From positions 736,001 through 800,000 of the forward strand of contig NZ_CP029151.1 in assembly GCF_003095655.1 (NCBI RefSeq): 64,000 nt of DNA. Reading direction: 5' to 3'. The stretch is from Dokdonia sp. Dokd-P16. GTDB taxonomy: Bacteria; Bacteroidota; Bacteroidia; Flavobacteriales; Flavobacteriaceae. A model generated the notes under the pieces. The model was not told the DNA's origin and did not search any database. It saw nothing but the letters and a program-made list of their open reading frames with translations. The position numbers were made by a program, and so were the translations under genes. Positions 6,834-15,975 of the stretch are shown piece after piece. Each line of letters begins with the position of its first letter. Positions within the stretch are counted from its first letter, which is position 1.

Positions 6834-8168
6834 TTAAAAATCTACATTAAGCAATTGACCTGTAAGCTGTAATAACTGTATCTCTGCAAGCTTTGCTGTA
6901 TACTTTGCTGCGTTCTTGGTAGTCTGCGCGTTAAGAAGATTTAATTGCGCCTGACGAAATTCTATGCTAGTAATTTGACCTAACTTAAAACGCTCCTCAG
7001 ATCTATCAAAGTTTGCTTTGCTCGTGATTACATTTTGTTCTTGTAAGTTATAGATAGCAAGTGCATTATAGTAATTACCCTTTGCATTCGAAATATCACG
7101 TTCTACTTGTTGTTTGAGCTGTTCTTTGATATACTCTTGACTATCAAGTGCAATTTTAGCATTCTTAATACCTACAATAGATCTACCTCCATCAAATAAA
7201 TTCCATCGTAAAGTCGCACCCGTTTGAAAACCTGTAGATGTACTTGAAGCAAGAAAGTTAGTCGCCGGAAAATTCCCTTCATTCCACCCATAACTACCTG
7301 TGATTCCCACAGTAGGAAGTAACAGTGATTTAGCCTGCTTTATCTGGTAATCACTTATGATTATATTTTGTTCTGACTGCAAAAGCGAAATATTATTTAC
7401 AGTCCCTTCATTAATATACTCCTCTATACTTATAGGATTTATAAAAGCAACTGTGGTGTCTGCCACTTTCAGGTCTTCTAGCTCTCTTGCAAGAACCACA
7501 TTAAGATCACGCTGTGCATTGCGCAGCTGCTGTCTTGCATTGAGAATATTTGTACTATCAGTTACAATATCTACTTGTGCGTTGAGTACCTCAAGCTTAT
7601 TTACTTGCCCGTAATCAAATTGATATTGCGCTCTAAGCTCACGCTCTTTTGATATCTCAAGTGCATTTTCTAGGACACCCAGATTCTCCTCAACACGTGC
7701 AACCTCATAATACACTGTAAAGAGCTGCACCATCACATTCTCTATAGTCTCCCTAGCCTGCAACTTAGATAAACCATATTGTTCTTTGAGAGTTTTATAG
7801 TTATAATACCTTCCTAAACCATCAAATAGGGTGTAGTCAAGATTTACAGATGCGTTGTATCTTGTCGTCTCTGCTCCATTTACAGACCTTGATGTACCGT
7901 CTTGAAAAGTAGCTTCTTGATTATCTACATTATAATTAATACCCGCCGTAGTACTTATCGTAGGTAAATATCCTGTATTCAAAATCCCCGTATTATTTTC
8001 GGCAACTGCCACTTGATTATTGGCAAGTAGAATCCCAAAATTATTCTCAAGCATAGTACGCACTGCCTCTTCCTTAGTAAGTAATGAAGTGGGAGTTTCT
8101 TGAGAGTACGCTTTCGCGAAAGCAAACATTAAAATAAATACTGCTATATGTTGTACTGAAAGTTTCAT
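6834..8168 (-). CDS. TolC-family outer-membrane efflux channel
   Basis: 444 residues, the usual length. The signal peptide (MKLSVQHIAVFILMFAFAKAYSQ) is followed by two homologous OEP repeats: long helices around 50-230 and 250-440, with the family-typical pattern of NVV/LARELEDL...and LTGQLL at the end. It would form the trimeric tunnel for the RND pump upstream. Its ATG overlaps the stop of the preceding gene by one base (TAATG), so it is the last gene of the efflux operon. Oddity: the AFAKA of the signal peptide is encoded by a copy of the repeated palindrome (8109-8124). Confidence 0.9.
   Translation of the reverse strand: MKLSVQHIAVFILMFAFAKAYSQETPTSLLTKEEAVRTMLENNFGILLANNQVAVAENNTGILNTGYLPTISTTAGINYNVDNQEATFQDGTSRSVNGAETTRYNASVNLDYTLFDGLGRYYNYKTLKEQYGLSKLQARETIENVMVQLFTVYYEVARVEENLGVLENALEISKERELRAQYQFDYGQVNKLEVLNAQVDIVTDSTNILNARQQLRNAQRDLNVVLARELEDLKVADTTVAFINPISIEEYINEGTVNNISLLQSEQNIIISDYQIKQAKSLLLPTVGITGSYGWNEGNFPATNFLASSTSTGFQTGATLRWNLFDGGRSIVGIKNAKIALDSQEYIKEQLKQQVERDISNAKGNYYNALAIYNLQEQNVITSKANFDRSEERFKLGQITSIEFRQAQLNLLNAQTTKNAAKYTAKLAEIQLLQLTGQLLNVDF
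8109..8124. repeat. 16-bp palindrome, copy 2 (15/16, inside tolC-like signal peptide)
   Basis: CGCTTTCGCGAAAGCA. On the coding (minus) strand it reads Ala-Phe-Ala-Lys-Ala at the end of the hydrophobic core of the signal peptide. Confidence 0.95.
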
Positions 8169-8851
8169 TATTGATTCCTTAATATGTTATGCAATAGCGC
8201 TTCCATCGTGAGTTTTTGAACTAAATTATGTGGGGAAGTACGCATAATCTCAATCTCGCCAGCACTTAAAATAAGTTCATCTTCTCCTTCTTCTTCTAGT
8301 TTTAAATCGGCTGTATTAAATGTTTGCTCATCCTTAATATCACCTTTTTTAATGGTTACAGTATCTTGTTGTTGTACAAGTAAAAACGAGTTATAATCTA
8401 AGAAACGATTTATGCCTCCTAGCATTTTAAAACCTATGAGACCCAAACTTATCATGAAAGCGTAGGTGAATAGTTTTGTAAGTGTAAATTCATTACTTCC
8501 AGTAAAAATAGCAAGTAACAACCAGCAATGAATGAGTCCTACAAGTGATAAAATCACTCCTACGACAACTGCTGCTATGTCCATTAATTTTGCGCCAGAA
8601 GCTCTGCGTATGGTGATAGTACCGCTTTGCTCGTCCTTCACATGTGTGAACCCAATATCCTTTAAATAGTCTAGGTTATTAATTGCAACTTCTTTTTGAG
8701 CGATTTGCGACTGTAGCTCATCTATCGCAACGTTTATAGAACGCTTGTCTATCTCCTTAAGCAAGTTAAGCTTTGCCTCGTACGTAAGTTTCTCACTTTG
8801 CTCTAGTACTGCTAGTATCTCTCGACGGGTATGATTTTTATACAAATTCAT
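8168..8851 (-). CDS. Unknown membrane protein in the efflux operon
   Basis: I chose the ATG at 8851 (MNLYKNHTRREILAVLEQ), one base behind the stop of the RND gene, rather than an upstream start inside that gene. About 227 residues: a helical, possibly coiled-coil start (residues 10-65, LEQSEKLTYEAKLNLLKEIDKRSINVAI...), two membrane segments near 95-118 and 125-150 with TRRASGAKL before them, then a soluble acidic part. It sits between pump and channel genes in a tight operon, so an accessory role in the pump is plausible. No family recognised. Confidence 0.7.
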   Translation of the reverse strand: MNLYKNHTRREILAVLEQSEKLTYEAKLNLLKEIDKRSINVAIDELQSQIAQKEVAINNLDYLKDIGFTHVKDEQSGTITIRRASGAKLMDIAAVVVGVILSLVGLIHCWLLLAIFTGSNEFTLTKLFTYAFMISLGLIGFKMLGGINRFLDYNSFLLVQQQDTVTIKKGDIKDEQTFNTADLKLEEEGEDELILSAGEIEIMRTSPHNLVQKLTMEALLHNILRNQ

Positions 8852-8852
8852 A

Positions 8853-11800
8853 TTAAACGATGTCTGTATTATGTGGTAAAGCTGCATGATCTTCTTGAGC
8901 ATCATTCTCTGCCTCTTCTTCCATCTCTTTTACTGCTCGCTCTTGATTTTCTCTAGGAGTTTTACGCCCCTTAATCAATCTATCTGTAGTAGTCTTTGCC
9001 CAGTTACTAAAGGAAAGAAAGATAGGCAACATCACGAGAGTAAGTATTGTGGCAAAACCAATTCCATAAGCAATAGAAATCGCCATTGGTATTAAAAATT
9101 GCGCTTGCCTACTTTCTTCAAAAATAAGCGGTGCAAGTCCTGCTATCGTTGTTATCGATGTCAAGAATATTGCTCTAAAACGTGAACGCCCAGCATCAAA
9201 AATAGCATCATCAAAAGTCATCCCCTCTCTAAGGTTAGTATTGAACTTACCTATGAGCACGAGGCCATCATTCACCATAATCCCTACCAGTGCAATAATA
9301 CCTAACATAGATAATATATTAAGCGGGAAATCGTGTATCCAGTGTCCCCACGCTACTGCAGGAAGACTTAAGGGAATTAAAAGCAATAACATTAATGGCT
9401 GACTATAACTTCTAAAGGTAAAGGCAATCACAATGTATATAAGCGCGAGTACAGTAAGTCCTACAGGCTTTAAAGAGCCTGTTAATTTACCAGCTTCTCT
9501 ATTCTGACCTTCATAAGATGGCGTTACCGTAGGATACTTTGATAAGATGTCTGGCATTACATTAGATTGTAAATCTGCCATAACATCTGTAGCACTTACC
9601 TCTTTCGGGTTTTTAAGATCTGCTAGTATTTGTATCTCTCTCCTTCCTTCTAGGTGGTTTACAGCAACATCACCTCTTTCTATGGTATAGCTCGCTATTT
9701 CATTAAGAGGCACTTTTGATCCGCTAGGAGTAAGGATGCGCATATCATCTAGATTTGTAATAGAAGACCTATTATCACGATCATAACGTACCCACACTCT
9801 TATCTCATCCTGCCCTCTTTGAAAACGCTGCGCTTGTGATCCAAAGAATCCTGCGCGCACTTGCGTCATTACTGTTTGTAAGTTAAGACCAAGTGCATAA
9901 GCAGACTCGTTAAGCTGGAGTCTTATTTCCTTAATTCCCGCTGGATCATTATCTGTTATATCCTTAAGCACAGGATTGGACTCAAGTGATTGTTTTAATT
10001 CTGCCTTTGCTGCTTTAAGCTCTGCAATATTATTTCCAAGTAAAGAAACTGCTACTGGACTTCCTCCAAAGTTTCCTCCACCACCATACACGAGACTTTC
10101 ATTTCCTATTACTGGACCTACTTTCTCACGAATCATATTACCCACTAGAATGGAAGTAATATCATTAGGCCTTTCCTCACCAGGTAGTAAGTTTACACTC
10201 AATGTTGCTGTAGAAGTTCCAGGACCTAAAGTTTTTATGATATTCTCAAATAATGGTCCGTCTATTTCACTTTTATATTTTTCAGAGAGCTCTTTGTTTA
10301 CTTCGACAGCTCTCATTTCAATCATAGAGATAATACTATCTGTAACACCCGCATTTGTACCGTTAGGCATGTTGAGTGTTATACGCACATTATCACTTGC
10401 AACGTTAGGAAAGAATGCTCCTCTTATAATTCCTGCTTGAAAACTCCCAGATGTTAATAGTATAAAAACTATAAAGAAAGAGAACATCAAAAACTTATAA
10501 TCAAGTGCAAAACGCAATGTAGGGCTGTACACTTTATCACGTAACCATACCATTATACGGTCACCAAACTCATTGATATATCGCAGCTTTGAAAATAAAT
10601 TTGCAATTCCTTTTTTAGGGCGATTATCTTGTTTTTTTAATGCTTTAGAATGTGCCAGGTGTGCTGGAAGAATAATAAGGGCCTCTACAAGTGATACTGC
10701 TAGAGTAAGCATTACAATAACAGAAACCTCTCCAAAAAACTCCCCTATTCTACCATCTAAGAATAAGAAAATACCAAAAGCAAGAATAGTTGTTAATATC
10801 GCCGAAATAATAGGAGGCAATACTTCCATGGTACCATCTACCGCAGCTTGAACTGGTGATTTACCTCGCTCATAATGCTGGTAGATATTTTCGGCAATTA
10901 CGATACCATCATCTACTAGAATACCAATAACGATAATCATCCCAAATAATGATAGCACGTTTATGGTTACATTAAAATATCCCGCAAGCATAAACATTCC
11001 TAAAAAGGCTACAGGAAGTCCGAAGGCTACCCAAAATGCAAGACGCGTATTTAAAAATAATGAGAGAAATATAAGCACTAGTATCATCCCTACTACCGCA
11101 TTCTCTGTAAGTAAGGCAGTACGCTGCACAAGTGTTATGGACAAATCATTTACAACGGCGAGTTGCACGTTGTTGTATTTGTCATTAAAATCTGCGATGT
11201 ATTCTTTTGCTTTCTCTGCAGCACCTATGAGATCTTCTGTGTTTGTAGAGGTAATAGATACATTTACAGCAAGATTTCCATTAAAGTAATTTGCATTAGG
11301 AGTTTCAGAAAAGCGATCTCTTACGGTTGCAACATCTTTAAGACGTATTGTTCTTCCGCTAGGGTCAGATCTTACAATCACGTTTGAGAGTTCGTCGCCA
11401 TAATAAGCTCTATTATTTGCTCTTATGAGATACTCCTCTGCTTCTGTTTTAATAGATCCTCCAGTAGTGAGGATATTTGATCTACTTACTGCTTGAGAAA
11501 CATCTGCAAATGAAAGATTATAAGCTAGCAAGCTATTTTCGTTTACAGCGATTTCGATTTCCTCATCAGGATAACCTGATACGTTTATTTGTGAGATACC
11601 CTCAATTGCTCTTAGGTCATTCTCAACCTGCCTCCCTATCTGCTTAAGCGTAGCTAGTGTCACATCTTCTCCACTTATAGAAAAAGATATGGTCTGGCGT
11701 ATCGCTTCTTGTTTTGCCACTACTAGTGGCTCCATACCAGAAGGAAATGATGGCACTCGATCTACAGCATTCTTAACTTCAAGAAGCATAAAGTCAATAT

Positions 11801-12101
11801 CCTTTCCCTTCTCGATCTCTACATTTATATTTCCGCTATTCTCTCTTGAAGTAGAAGTTACACGCTCTACACCATCCAGCCCTTTAAGGTTATCTTCTAT
11901 TTTGAGTACAATACCTTCTTCAACTTCCTGAGGAGATGCTCCAGGGTAAACAACGGTAATGTTTATGTTTTTTGAATCTACAAGTGGAAAGAATGAAGAC
12001 TTTAATGATAAGGCTCCAAATATCCCAAAAACCACAAACATTAATACCACTACGTTTACGGCTACGTGGTACTTTATGAAGTACTCTATAATTTTACGCA
12101 T
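8853..12101 (-). CDS. RND-type efflux permease (AcrB/HAE or related)
   Basis: 1082 residues with the full RND layout: TM1 at 13-33, a large periplasmic loop (35-330), TM2-6 (338-490) including GILVDDGIVIAENIYQHYERG with the paired acidic residues of TM4, TM7 near 535-555, a second periplasmic loop, and TM8-12 (865-1040) with GIMVNDGLVLIGK. It uses proton influx to export drugs, lipids or metals together with the fusion protein 1 base upstream and the TolC channel downstream. The C-terminal 45 residues are acidic and Gln/His-rich. The substrate cannot be told from the sequence. Confidence 0.92.
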   Translation of the reverse strand: MRKIIEYFIKYHVAVNVVVLMFVVFGIFGALSLKSSFFPLVDSKNINITVVYPGASPQEVEEGIVLKIEDNLKGLDGVERVTSTSRENSGNINVEIEKGKDIDFMLLEVKNAVDRVPSFPSGMEPLVVAKQEAIRQTISFSISGEDVTLATLKQIGRQVENDLRAIEGISQINVSGYPDEEIEIAVNENSLLAYNLSFADVSQAVSRSNILTTGGSIKTEAEEYLIRANNRAYYGDELSNVIVRSDPSGRTIRLKDVATVRDRFSETPNANYFNGNLAVNVSITSTNTEDLIGAAEKAKEYIADFNDKYNNVQLAVVNDLSITLVQRTALLTENAVVGMILVLIFLSLFLNTRLAFWVAFGLPVAFLGMFMLAGYFNVTINVLSLFGMIIVIGILVDDGIVIAENIYQHYERGKSPVQAAVDGTMEVLPPIISAILTTILAFGIFLFLDGRIGEFFGEVSVIVMLTLAVSLVEALIILPAHLAHSKALKKQDNRPKKGIANLFSKLRYINEFGDRIMVWLRDKVYSPTLRFALDYKFLMFSFFIVFILLTSGSFQAGIIRGAFFPNVASDNVRITLNMPNGTNAGVTDSIISMIEMRAVEVNKELSEKYKSEIDGPLFENIIKTLGPGTSTATLSVNLLPGEERPNDITSILVGNMIREKVGPVIGNESLVYGGGGNFGGSPVAVSLLGNNIAELKAAKAELKQSLESNPVLKDITDNDPAGIKEIRLQLNESAYALGLNLQTVMTQVRAGFFGSQAQRFQRGQDEIRVWVRYDRDNRSSITNLDDMRILTPSGSKVPLNEIASYTIERGDVAVNHLEGRREIQILADLKNPKEVSATDVMADLQSNVMPDILSKYPTVTPSYEGQNREAGKLTGSLKPVGLTVLALIYIVIAFTFRSYSQPLMLLLLIPLSLPAVAWGHWIHDFPLNILSMLGIIALVGIMVNDGLVLIGKFNTNLREGMTFDDAIFDAGRSRFRAIFLTSITTIAGLAPLIFEESRQAQFLIPMAISIAYGIGFATILTLVMLPIFLSFSNWAKTTTDRLIKGRKTPRENQERAVKEMEEEAENDAQEDHAALPHNTDIV

Positions 12102-12102
12102 C

Positions 12103-13239
12103 TTACTCTGCTGGTGCTTGTGATGAATCTTTCTCTTGGTATATTTTTACAAGCATACCTGCATATGCTCCTGGAACTGGCTTGCTTACTAGCTTTGTCC
12201 CATTAGGCACTCCTTTTACAACAACTTCTTTATCTGAGAAGTACACTGGTTTTACATCGATAATGTCAAGAATAGAATCTCTTACTGTAAAGACTTGATT
12301 ATTTGGCTGCAACAATCCTCTCGCTATTGCAATCGCATCTGTCTCTTCTTTAGCTTGGAGCACAGCCTCAAGATAAACACCTTCTCTAAGAGCACTGTCT
12401 TTTACTTCTATGTATGCATTTATAGTTTGTGAAGCTTGATCTATATTTCCGTTTACTCTTGTTACCTTACCAGTGTAAGATTGATCTCCATCTATCGTTG
12501 TAAGTGCTACTTCATTACCTACTTTTAGCAAATCTGCATAATTCTTACTTATTGCAACTTCAAGCTCATAAACACTTGTGTCAATAAATTCACCTAGTTT
12601 TTGACCTGGACGTACTAGAGTTCCCTCAGTAACCAATGCCTCGGTTAGTATTCCTGTAAAAGGTGCTACTATATTGTACTTCCCAAGTCGTTGCTCGAGG
12701 TTCTTCACATTATAGTAAGAAGTCTGAATGTTACGCCCTGATATAAAATAACCTTCCTTTTCTGATGTAATTTCTGGAAGTTCAGGAGTAGATTTATTTA
12801 CATCAAAGTTGTTGATATACTTCTGCCACTTCGGGTAAGCCTCTGGATAGTCTAATCTCAAATCTGGCATGATAGCAGTAATTTGATTAAACAAAGCACT
12901 TTTTTGTGATTGCACAGATGCATAATACTCTGCGCTATTTAAACGTAATATGGTTTCTCCTCTTCTATAGGTTTGACCAGGCTTGAAAAGTTTGCTGCCT
13001 TTTTGTAATATACCTTGCACCTCAGAGAACACCTCTAACCTGCGCTGTGCTACAAGATTACCATTTGCCGAAATCTCAATAGGCACTACCCCATTAACAA
13101 CATCTTCTACAAAGACTGTTTTAACCACCTTTTCTGGTTTTGGTCGTGTACGTTGGTTACTAGCAACAATTGCCTCAGAAGCAAAGAAAGCGCCTATTAT
13201 GAGTACTACTCCTAATAGAGAAAGGATGATTTTACGCAT
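12103..13239 (-). CDS. RND membrane fusion protein (HlyD/AcrA type)
   Basis: I chose MRKIILSLLGVVLIIGAFF (start 13239) over an ATG 12 codons upstream because it gives a standard signal or anchor segment. The order is strand-rich membrane-proximal part, lipoyl half (PIEISANGNLVAQRRLEVFSEVQGIL), helical hairpin (about 105-190), second lipoyl half (APFTGILTEALVTEGTLVRPGQKLG) and beta-barrel (YELEVAISKNYADLLKVGNEVAL). It links the pump with TolC. First gene of the operon MFP-RND-unknown-TolC. Confidence 0.9.
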   Translation of the reverse strand: MRKIILSLLGVVLIIGAFFASEAIVASNQRTRPKPEKVVKTVFVEDVVNGVVPIEISANGNLVAQRRLEVFSEVQGILQKGSKLFKPGQTYRRGETILRLNSAEYYASVQSQKSALFNQITAIMPDLRLDYPEAYPKWQKYINNFDVNKSTPELPEITSEKEGYFISGRNIQTSYYNVKNLEQRLGKYNIVAPFTGILTEALVTEGTLVRPGQKLGEFIDTSVYELEVAISKNYADLLKVGNEVALTTIDGDQSYTGKVTRVNGNIDQASQTINAYIEVKDSALREGVYLEAVLQAKEETDAIAIARGLLQPNNQVFTVRDSILDIIDVKPVYFSDKEVVVKGVPNGTKLVSKPVPGAYAGMLVKIYQEKDSSQAPAE

Positions 13240-13279
13240 CGTAATTTTTTTGGTTGAAAATGACCTAATGATCAAAACG

Positions 13280-13287
13280 CAAAGCTA
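13280..13287 (-). promoter_or_regulatory. Candidate -7 box of the efflux operon
   Basis: On the minus strand TAGCTTTG fits TAnnTTTG, 41 bases upstream of the chosen start. The rest of the gap 13288-13500 holds no gene that I can see; it is AC-rich with scattered A-runs. No repressor gene or clear operator is present. Confidence 0.4.
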
Positions 13288-13500
13288 ACCATGTCAAGGC
13301 GCGACAGTTGTTAACGATGTCTTAAAAAATCTCACAGCTCGTTAAACGACAAAAAACACTAGCTACACCTAAAATACTGATTCCATAGCGGATACAACAC
13401 AGAGAGTCTTGAAGCGACTTCTCAACCCTAACACTCTCATTCTTAATAAAAACCAAAATAACAACAGACAACACCTTAAAAAAAACATACTCTAAAAACA

Positions 13501-13525
13501 AAACCCCACTTTAATAGTGGGGTTT
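13501..13525 (-). terminator. Terminator behind the ABC-F gene
   Basis: AAACCCCACT pairs with AGTGGGGTTT around TTAAT. On the minus strand the stem is followed by TGTTTTTAG. It lies about 50 bases behind the ABC-F stop. Confidence 0.7.
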
Positions 13526-13538
13526 ATGAGTTATGTAG

Positions 13539-13576
13539 TATTGTAAATACGCTTTCGCGAAAGCGTATTTACAATA
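13539..13576. repeat. Palindrome copy 3, extended to 38 bp
   Basis: The core CGCTTTCGCGAAAGCG (13550-13565) is embedded in a perfect 38-bp palindrome: the flank TATTGTAAATA at 13539-13549 is mirrored by TATTTACAATA at 13566-13576. It ends directly at the ABC-F stop codon (13577) and precedes the terminator. This is the longest version of the element in the window. Confidence 0.95.
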
Positions 13577-15487
13577 TTAATTTAAAGCGTCGAGCTCTTC
13601 TGTGATTTTGCCCCAATCTTCCATATAGCCGTCTAGCTTCTTTTTCTTGCCGTTGTAATTATCAAAGAAGTCTGGCTTCGCCACGGTCTCATCATAATTA
13701 GTTGCAAGCTCTGCATCAAGTTGCTTCACTTCTCTTTCAAGCTTGTTGATATTAGACTCCACCTTACTCAACCTATTATTAAGTGATTTAAGCTTCTTCT
13801 GATCTTCGTATGATTTTTTAGAGCTTTTTACTGGCGCCTCTTTTTTGATGACATCTCTCTTTTCTATCTCCCGTAAGTTTGACACCTCGCGCTGTTCAAG
13901 ATAATAATCTACATCACCTAGAAACTCACGTATACGGTGGTCTTTAAATTCATAAACGCGATCTGTAAGACCTTGTAAGAAATCACGATCGTGAGATACT
14001 ACGATAAGCGTCCCTTCAAACTGCTTAAGACTATCCTTTAAAACATTCTTAGATTTTATGTCGAGGTGGTTAGTAGGTTCATCCATCACAAGCACATTAA
14101 AAGGCTGCAACATCAATTTTGCCAGTGCAAGTCTGTTACGTTCACCTCCAGAAAGTACGCGCACATATTTATCTACTTCCTCTCCTCTAAAGAGAAAAGA
14201 ACCTAAAATATTACGCACAAGCGGTCTAGTGCGCTCATCTGCCGCATCGATCATTGTTTCCTCCACAGTTTTTGAACCGTCTAAGTATTCTGCTTGATTT
14301 TGAGCAAAGTATCCTATTTGCACATTGTGCCCTAACTTTACATCACCTTGGTGTGCTAGTTCTCCTACTATAATTTTGGCAAGTGTAGATTTACCTTGAC
14401 CATTTTGCCCTACAAAGGCAGTCTTTGTATTGCGCTCTACAAGCAAATCTATCCCCTGTAGTACTGTCTTATCTCCATAGCTTTTCTCAACATCGTTTGC
14501 CTCTACCACAACTTTTCCTGGAGTAATAGATACTGGAAATTTTAACGTCATCACACTATTATCATCTTCATCTACTTCAATGCGATCTATCTTATCAAGC
14601 TTCTTAATAAGAGATTGTGCCATAGTAGCCTTAGATGCTTTTGCACGAAACTTCTCGATAAGTTTCTCCGTTTGCTCTATTTGCTTTTGCTGGTTTTTTT
14701 GAGAAGCAAGTTGCTGCTCTCTTAATTCTTTACGTAAGACTAGGTACTCTGTGTATGGCTTTGGATAATCATAAATACGACCTAAAGAAATCTCAATGGT
14801 TCGATTTGTAACGTTATCTAAGAACATTTTATCGTGCGACACAATTGCCACAGCTCCAGAATATCCTTTTAGGAAGGTCTCAAGCCATATAATAGATTCT
14901 ATATCTAAGTGATTGGTAGGCTCATCCAGCAATAGGATGTCATGGTTTTGAAGTAATAGCTTTGCAAGCTCAATACGCATGCGCCATCCTCCAGAAAAGG
15001 TATCTGTGAGCTTATCAAAATCTTCACGTTTAAAACCTAGTCCCTGAAGAATACGTTCTGTCTCTCCTTTATAATTATAGCCACCATGCACCTCATATTG
15101 ATGTTGAACATCATTAATATCAATCATTAATTGGTTATACCCCTCACTCTCATAATCTGTACGAGTAGCTAGCTGACTATTAATCTCATCAAGTTTACCT
15201 TCTAGCTCTTTAATTTCTTTAAAAGCCTCATAAGATTCTTGAAGGACAGTTCTTCCTTCTACAAAGTCAATATCTTGCTTAAGAAAACCTATACTTATCT
15301 CTTTTTCAATAGCTATAGATCCAGTATCATAAGGTTGCTCGCCAGAAATAATGCGCAACATGGTAGATTTACCCGCGCCGTTTTTACCTACGAGTCCCAC
15401 ACGATCTCCTCCATTAAGACGGAAGGTGATTTCTTCAAAAAGATATTCGCCTTGAAATGAGACAGAAAGGTTATGAATATTAAGCAT
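13577..15487 (-). CDS. ABC-F family ATPase (Uup/EttA-like)
   Basis: 636 residues with two ABC domains and no membrane segments. Domain 1: Walker A GLVGKNGAGKST (about 33-44), signature FSGGWRMRIELAK, Walker B ILLLDEPTNHLD. Domain 2: Walker A GQNGQGKST, signature LSGGERNRLALAK, Walker B VLVMDEPTNHLD. The linker (235-310) is charged, and a C-terminal coiled coil (about 560-636, KKLKSLNNRLSKVESNINKLEREVKQL) is typical of Uup-type members. Such proteins act on ribosomes, relieving stalling or conferring antibiotic tolerance; which of these applies is open. Single gene with its own terminator. Confidence 0.88.
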   Translation of the reverse strand: MLNIHNLSVSFQGEYLFEEITFRLNGGDRVGLVGKNGAGKSTMLRIISGEQPYDTGSIAIEKEISIGFLKQDIDFVEGRTVLQESYEAFKEIKELEGKLDEINSQLATRTDYESEGYNQLMIDINDVQHQYEVHGGYNYKGETERILQGLGFKREDFDKLTDTFSGGWRMRIELAKLLLQNHDILLLDEPTNHLDIESIIWLETFLKGYSGAVAIVSHDKMFLDNVTNRTIEISLGRIYDYPKPYTEYLVLRKELREQQLASQKNQQKQIEQTEKLIEKFRAKASKATMAQSLIKKLDKIDRIEVDEDDNSVMTLKFPVSITPGKVVVEANDVEKSYGDKTVLQGIDLLVERNTKTAFVGQNGQGKSTLAKIIVGELAHQGDVKLGHNVQIGYFAQNQAEYLDGSKTVEETMIDAADERTRPLVRNILGSFLFRGEEVDKYVRVLSGGERNRLALAKLMLQPFNVLVMDEPTNHLDIKSKNVLKDSLKQFEGTLIVVSHDRDFLQGLTDRVYEFKDHRIREFLGDVDYYLEQREVSNLREIEKRDVIKKEAPVKSSKKSYEDQKKLKSLNNRLSKVESNINKLEREVKQLDAELATNYDETVAKPDFFDNYNGKKKKLDGYMEDWGKITEELDALN

Positions 15488-15519
15488 AAGGAGATAAGTA
15501 AATATTATGATTTATAAAG

Positions 15520-15548
15520 TTTGAGGACTGCAAAGATGCTTAAATTTG
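15520..15548 (+). promoter_or_regulatory. Promoter of the DUF983 gene
   Basis: TTTG at 15520-15523, 17 bases, then TAAATTTG at 15541-15548, matching the Bacteroidota -33/-7 pattern. The start codon follows 21 bases downstream. Confidence 0.55.
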
Positions 15549-15569
15549 TACTCATAAACCAAGGAGATT

Positions 15570-15962
15570 ATGGGAATTCTAAAAGGCACTAAACTTAACA
15601 GTATTATTAATGGTAAATGCCCTGTTTGCCATAATGAGTCTATGTACAAAAACCCAAATCCGTACATACTTTCACAAACGCTCAAAATGCATGAGCGATG
15701 CTCACATTGCAACACAAAATATAAGATAGAACCTTCTTTCTTTTATGGAGCCATGTACGTGAGTTACCCTGTTGGCATTGCTTTTGCAACAGCTGCCTTT
15801 GTCATAACATATCTGTTCTTTGAGGCAAATCTTGTAAATTCTTTTATAGCGATTGTAGGAACTATGATTGTTTTCATGCCTGTAATCATGAGACTATCAC
15901 GCAACATATGGATCAATTTCTTCATGAAGTATGACCCAGCCAAAGATCAACTGTCAAGCTAA
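15570..15962 (+). CDS. DUF983 family membrane protein (130 aa)
   Basis: N-terminal zinc-ribbon-like pair CPVCH and CSHC (residues about 17-20 and 45-48) followed by FFYGAMYVSYPVGIAFATAAFV, the family signature leading into the first of two membrane helices (55-75 and 85-105). Function is not known; in other phyla members lie near cytochrome oxidase genes, which is not the case here. The reverse-strand neighbour begins close by, giving divergent transcription with the ABC-F gene. Confidence 0.88.
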   Translation: MGILKGTKLNSIINGKCPVCHNESMYKNPNPYILSQTLKMHERCSHCNTKYKIEPSFFYGAMYVSYPVGIAFATAAFVITYLFFEANLVNSFIAIVGTMIVFMPVIMRLSRNIWINFFMKYDPAKDQLSS

Positions 15963-15975
15963 TTACCAAAACCGA

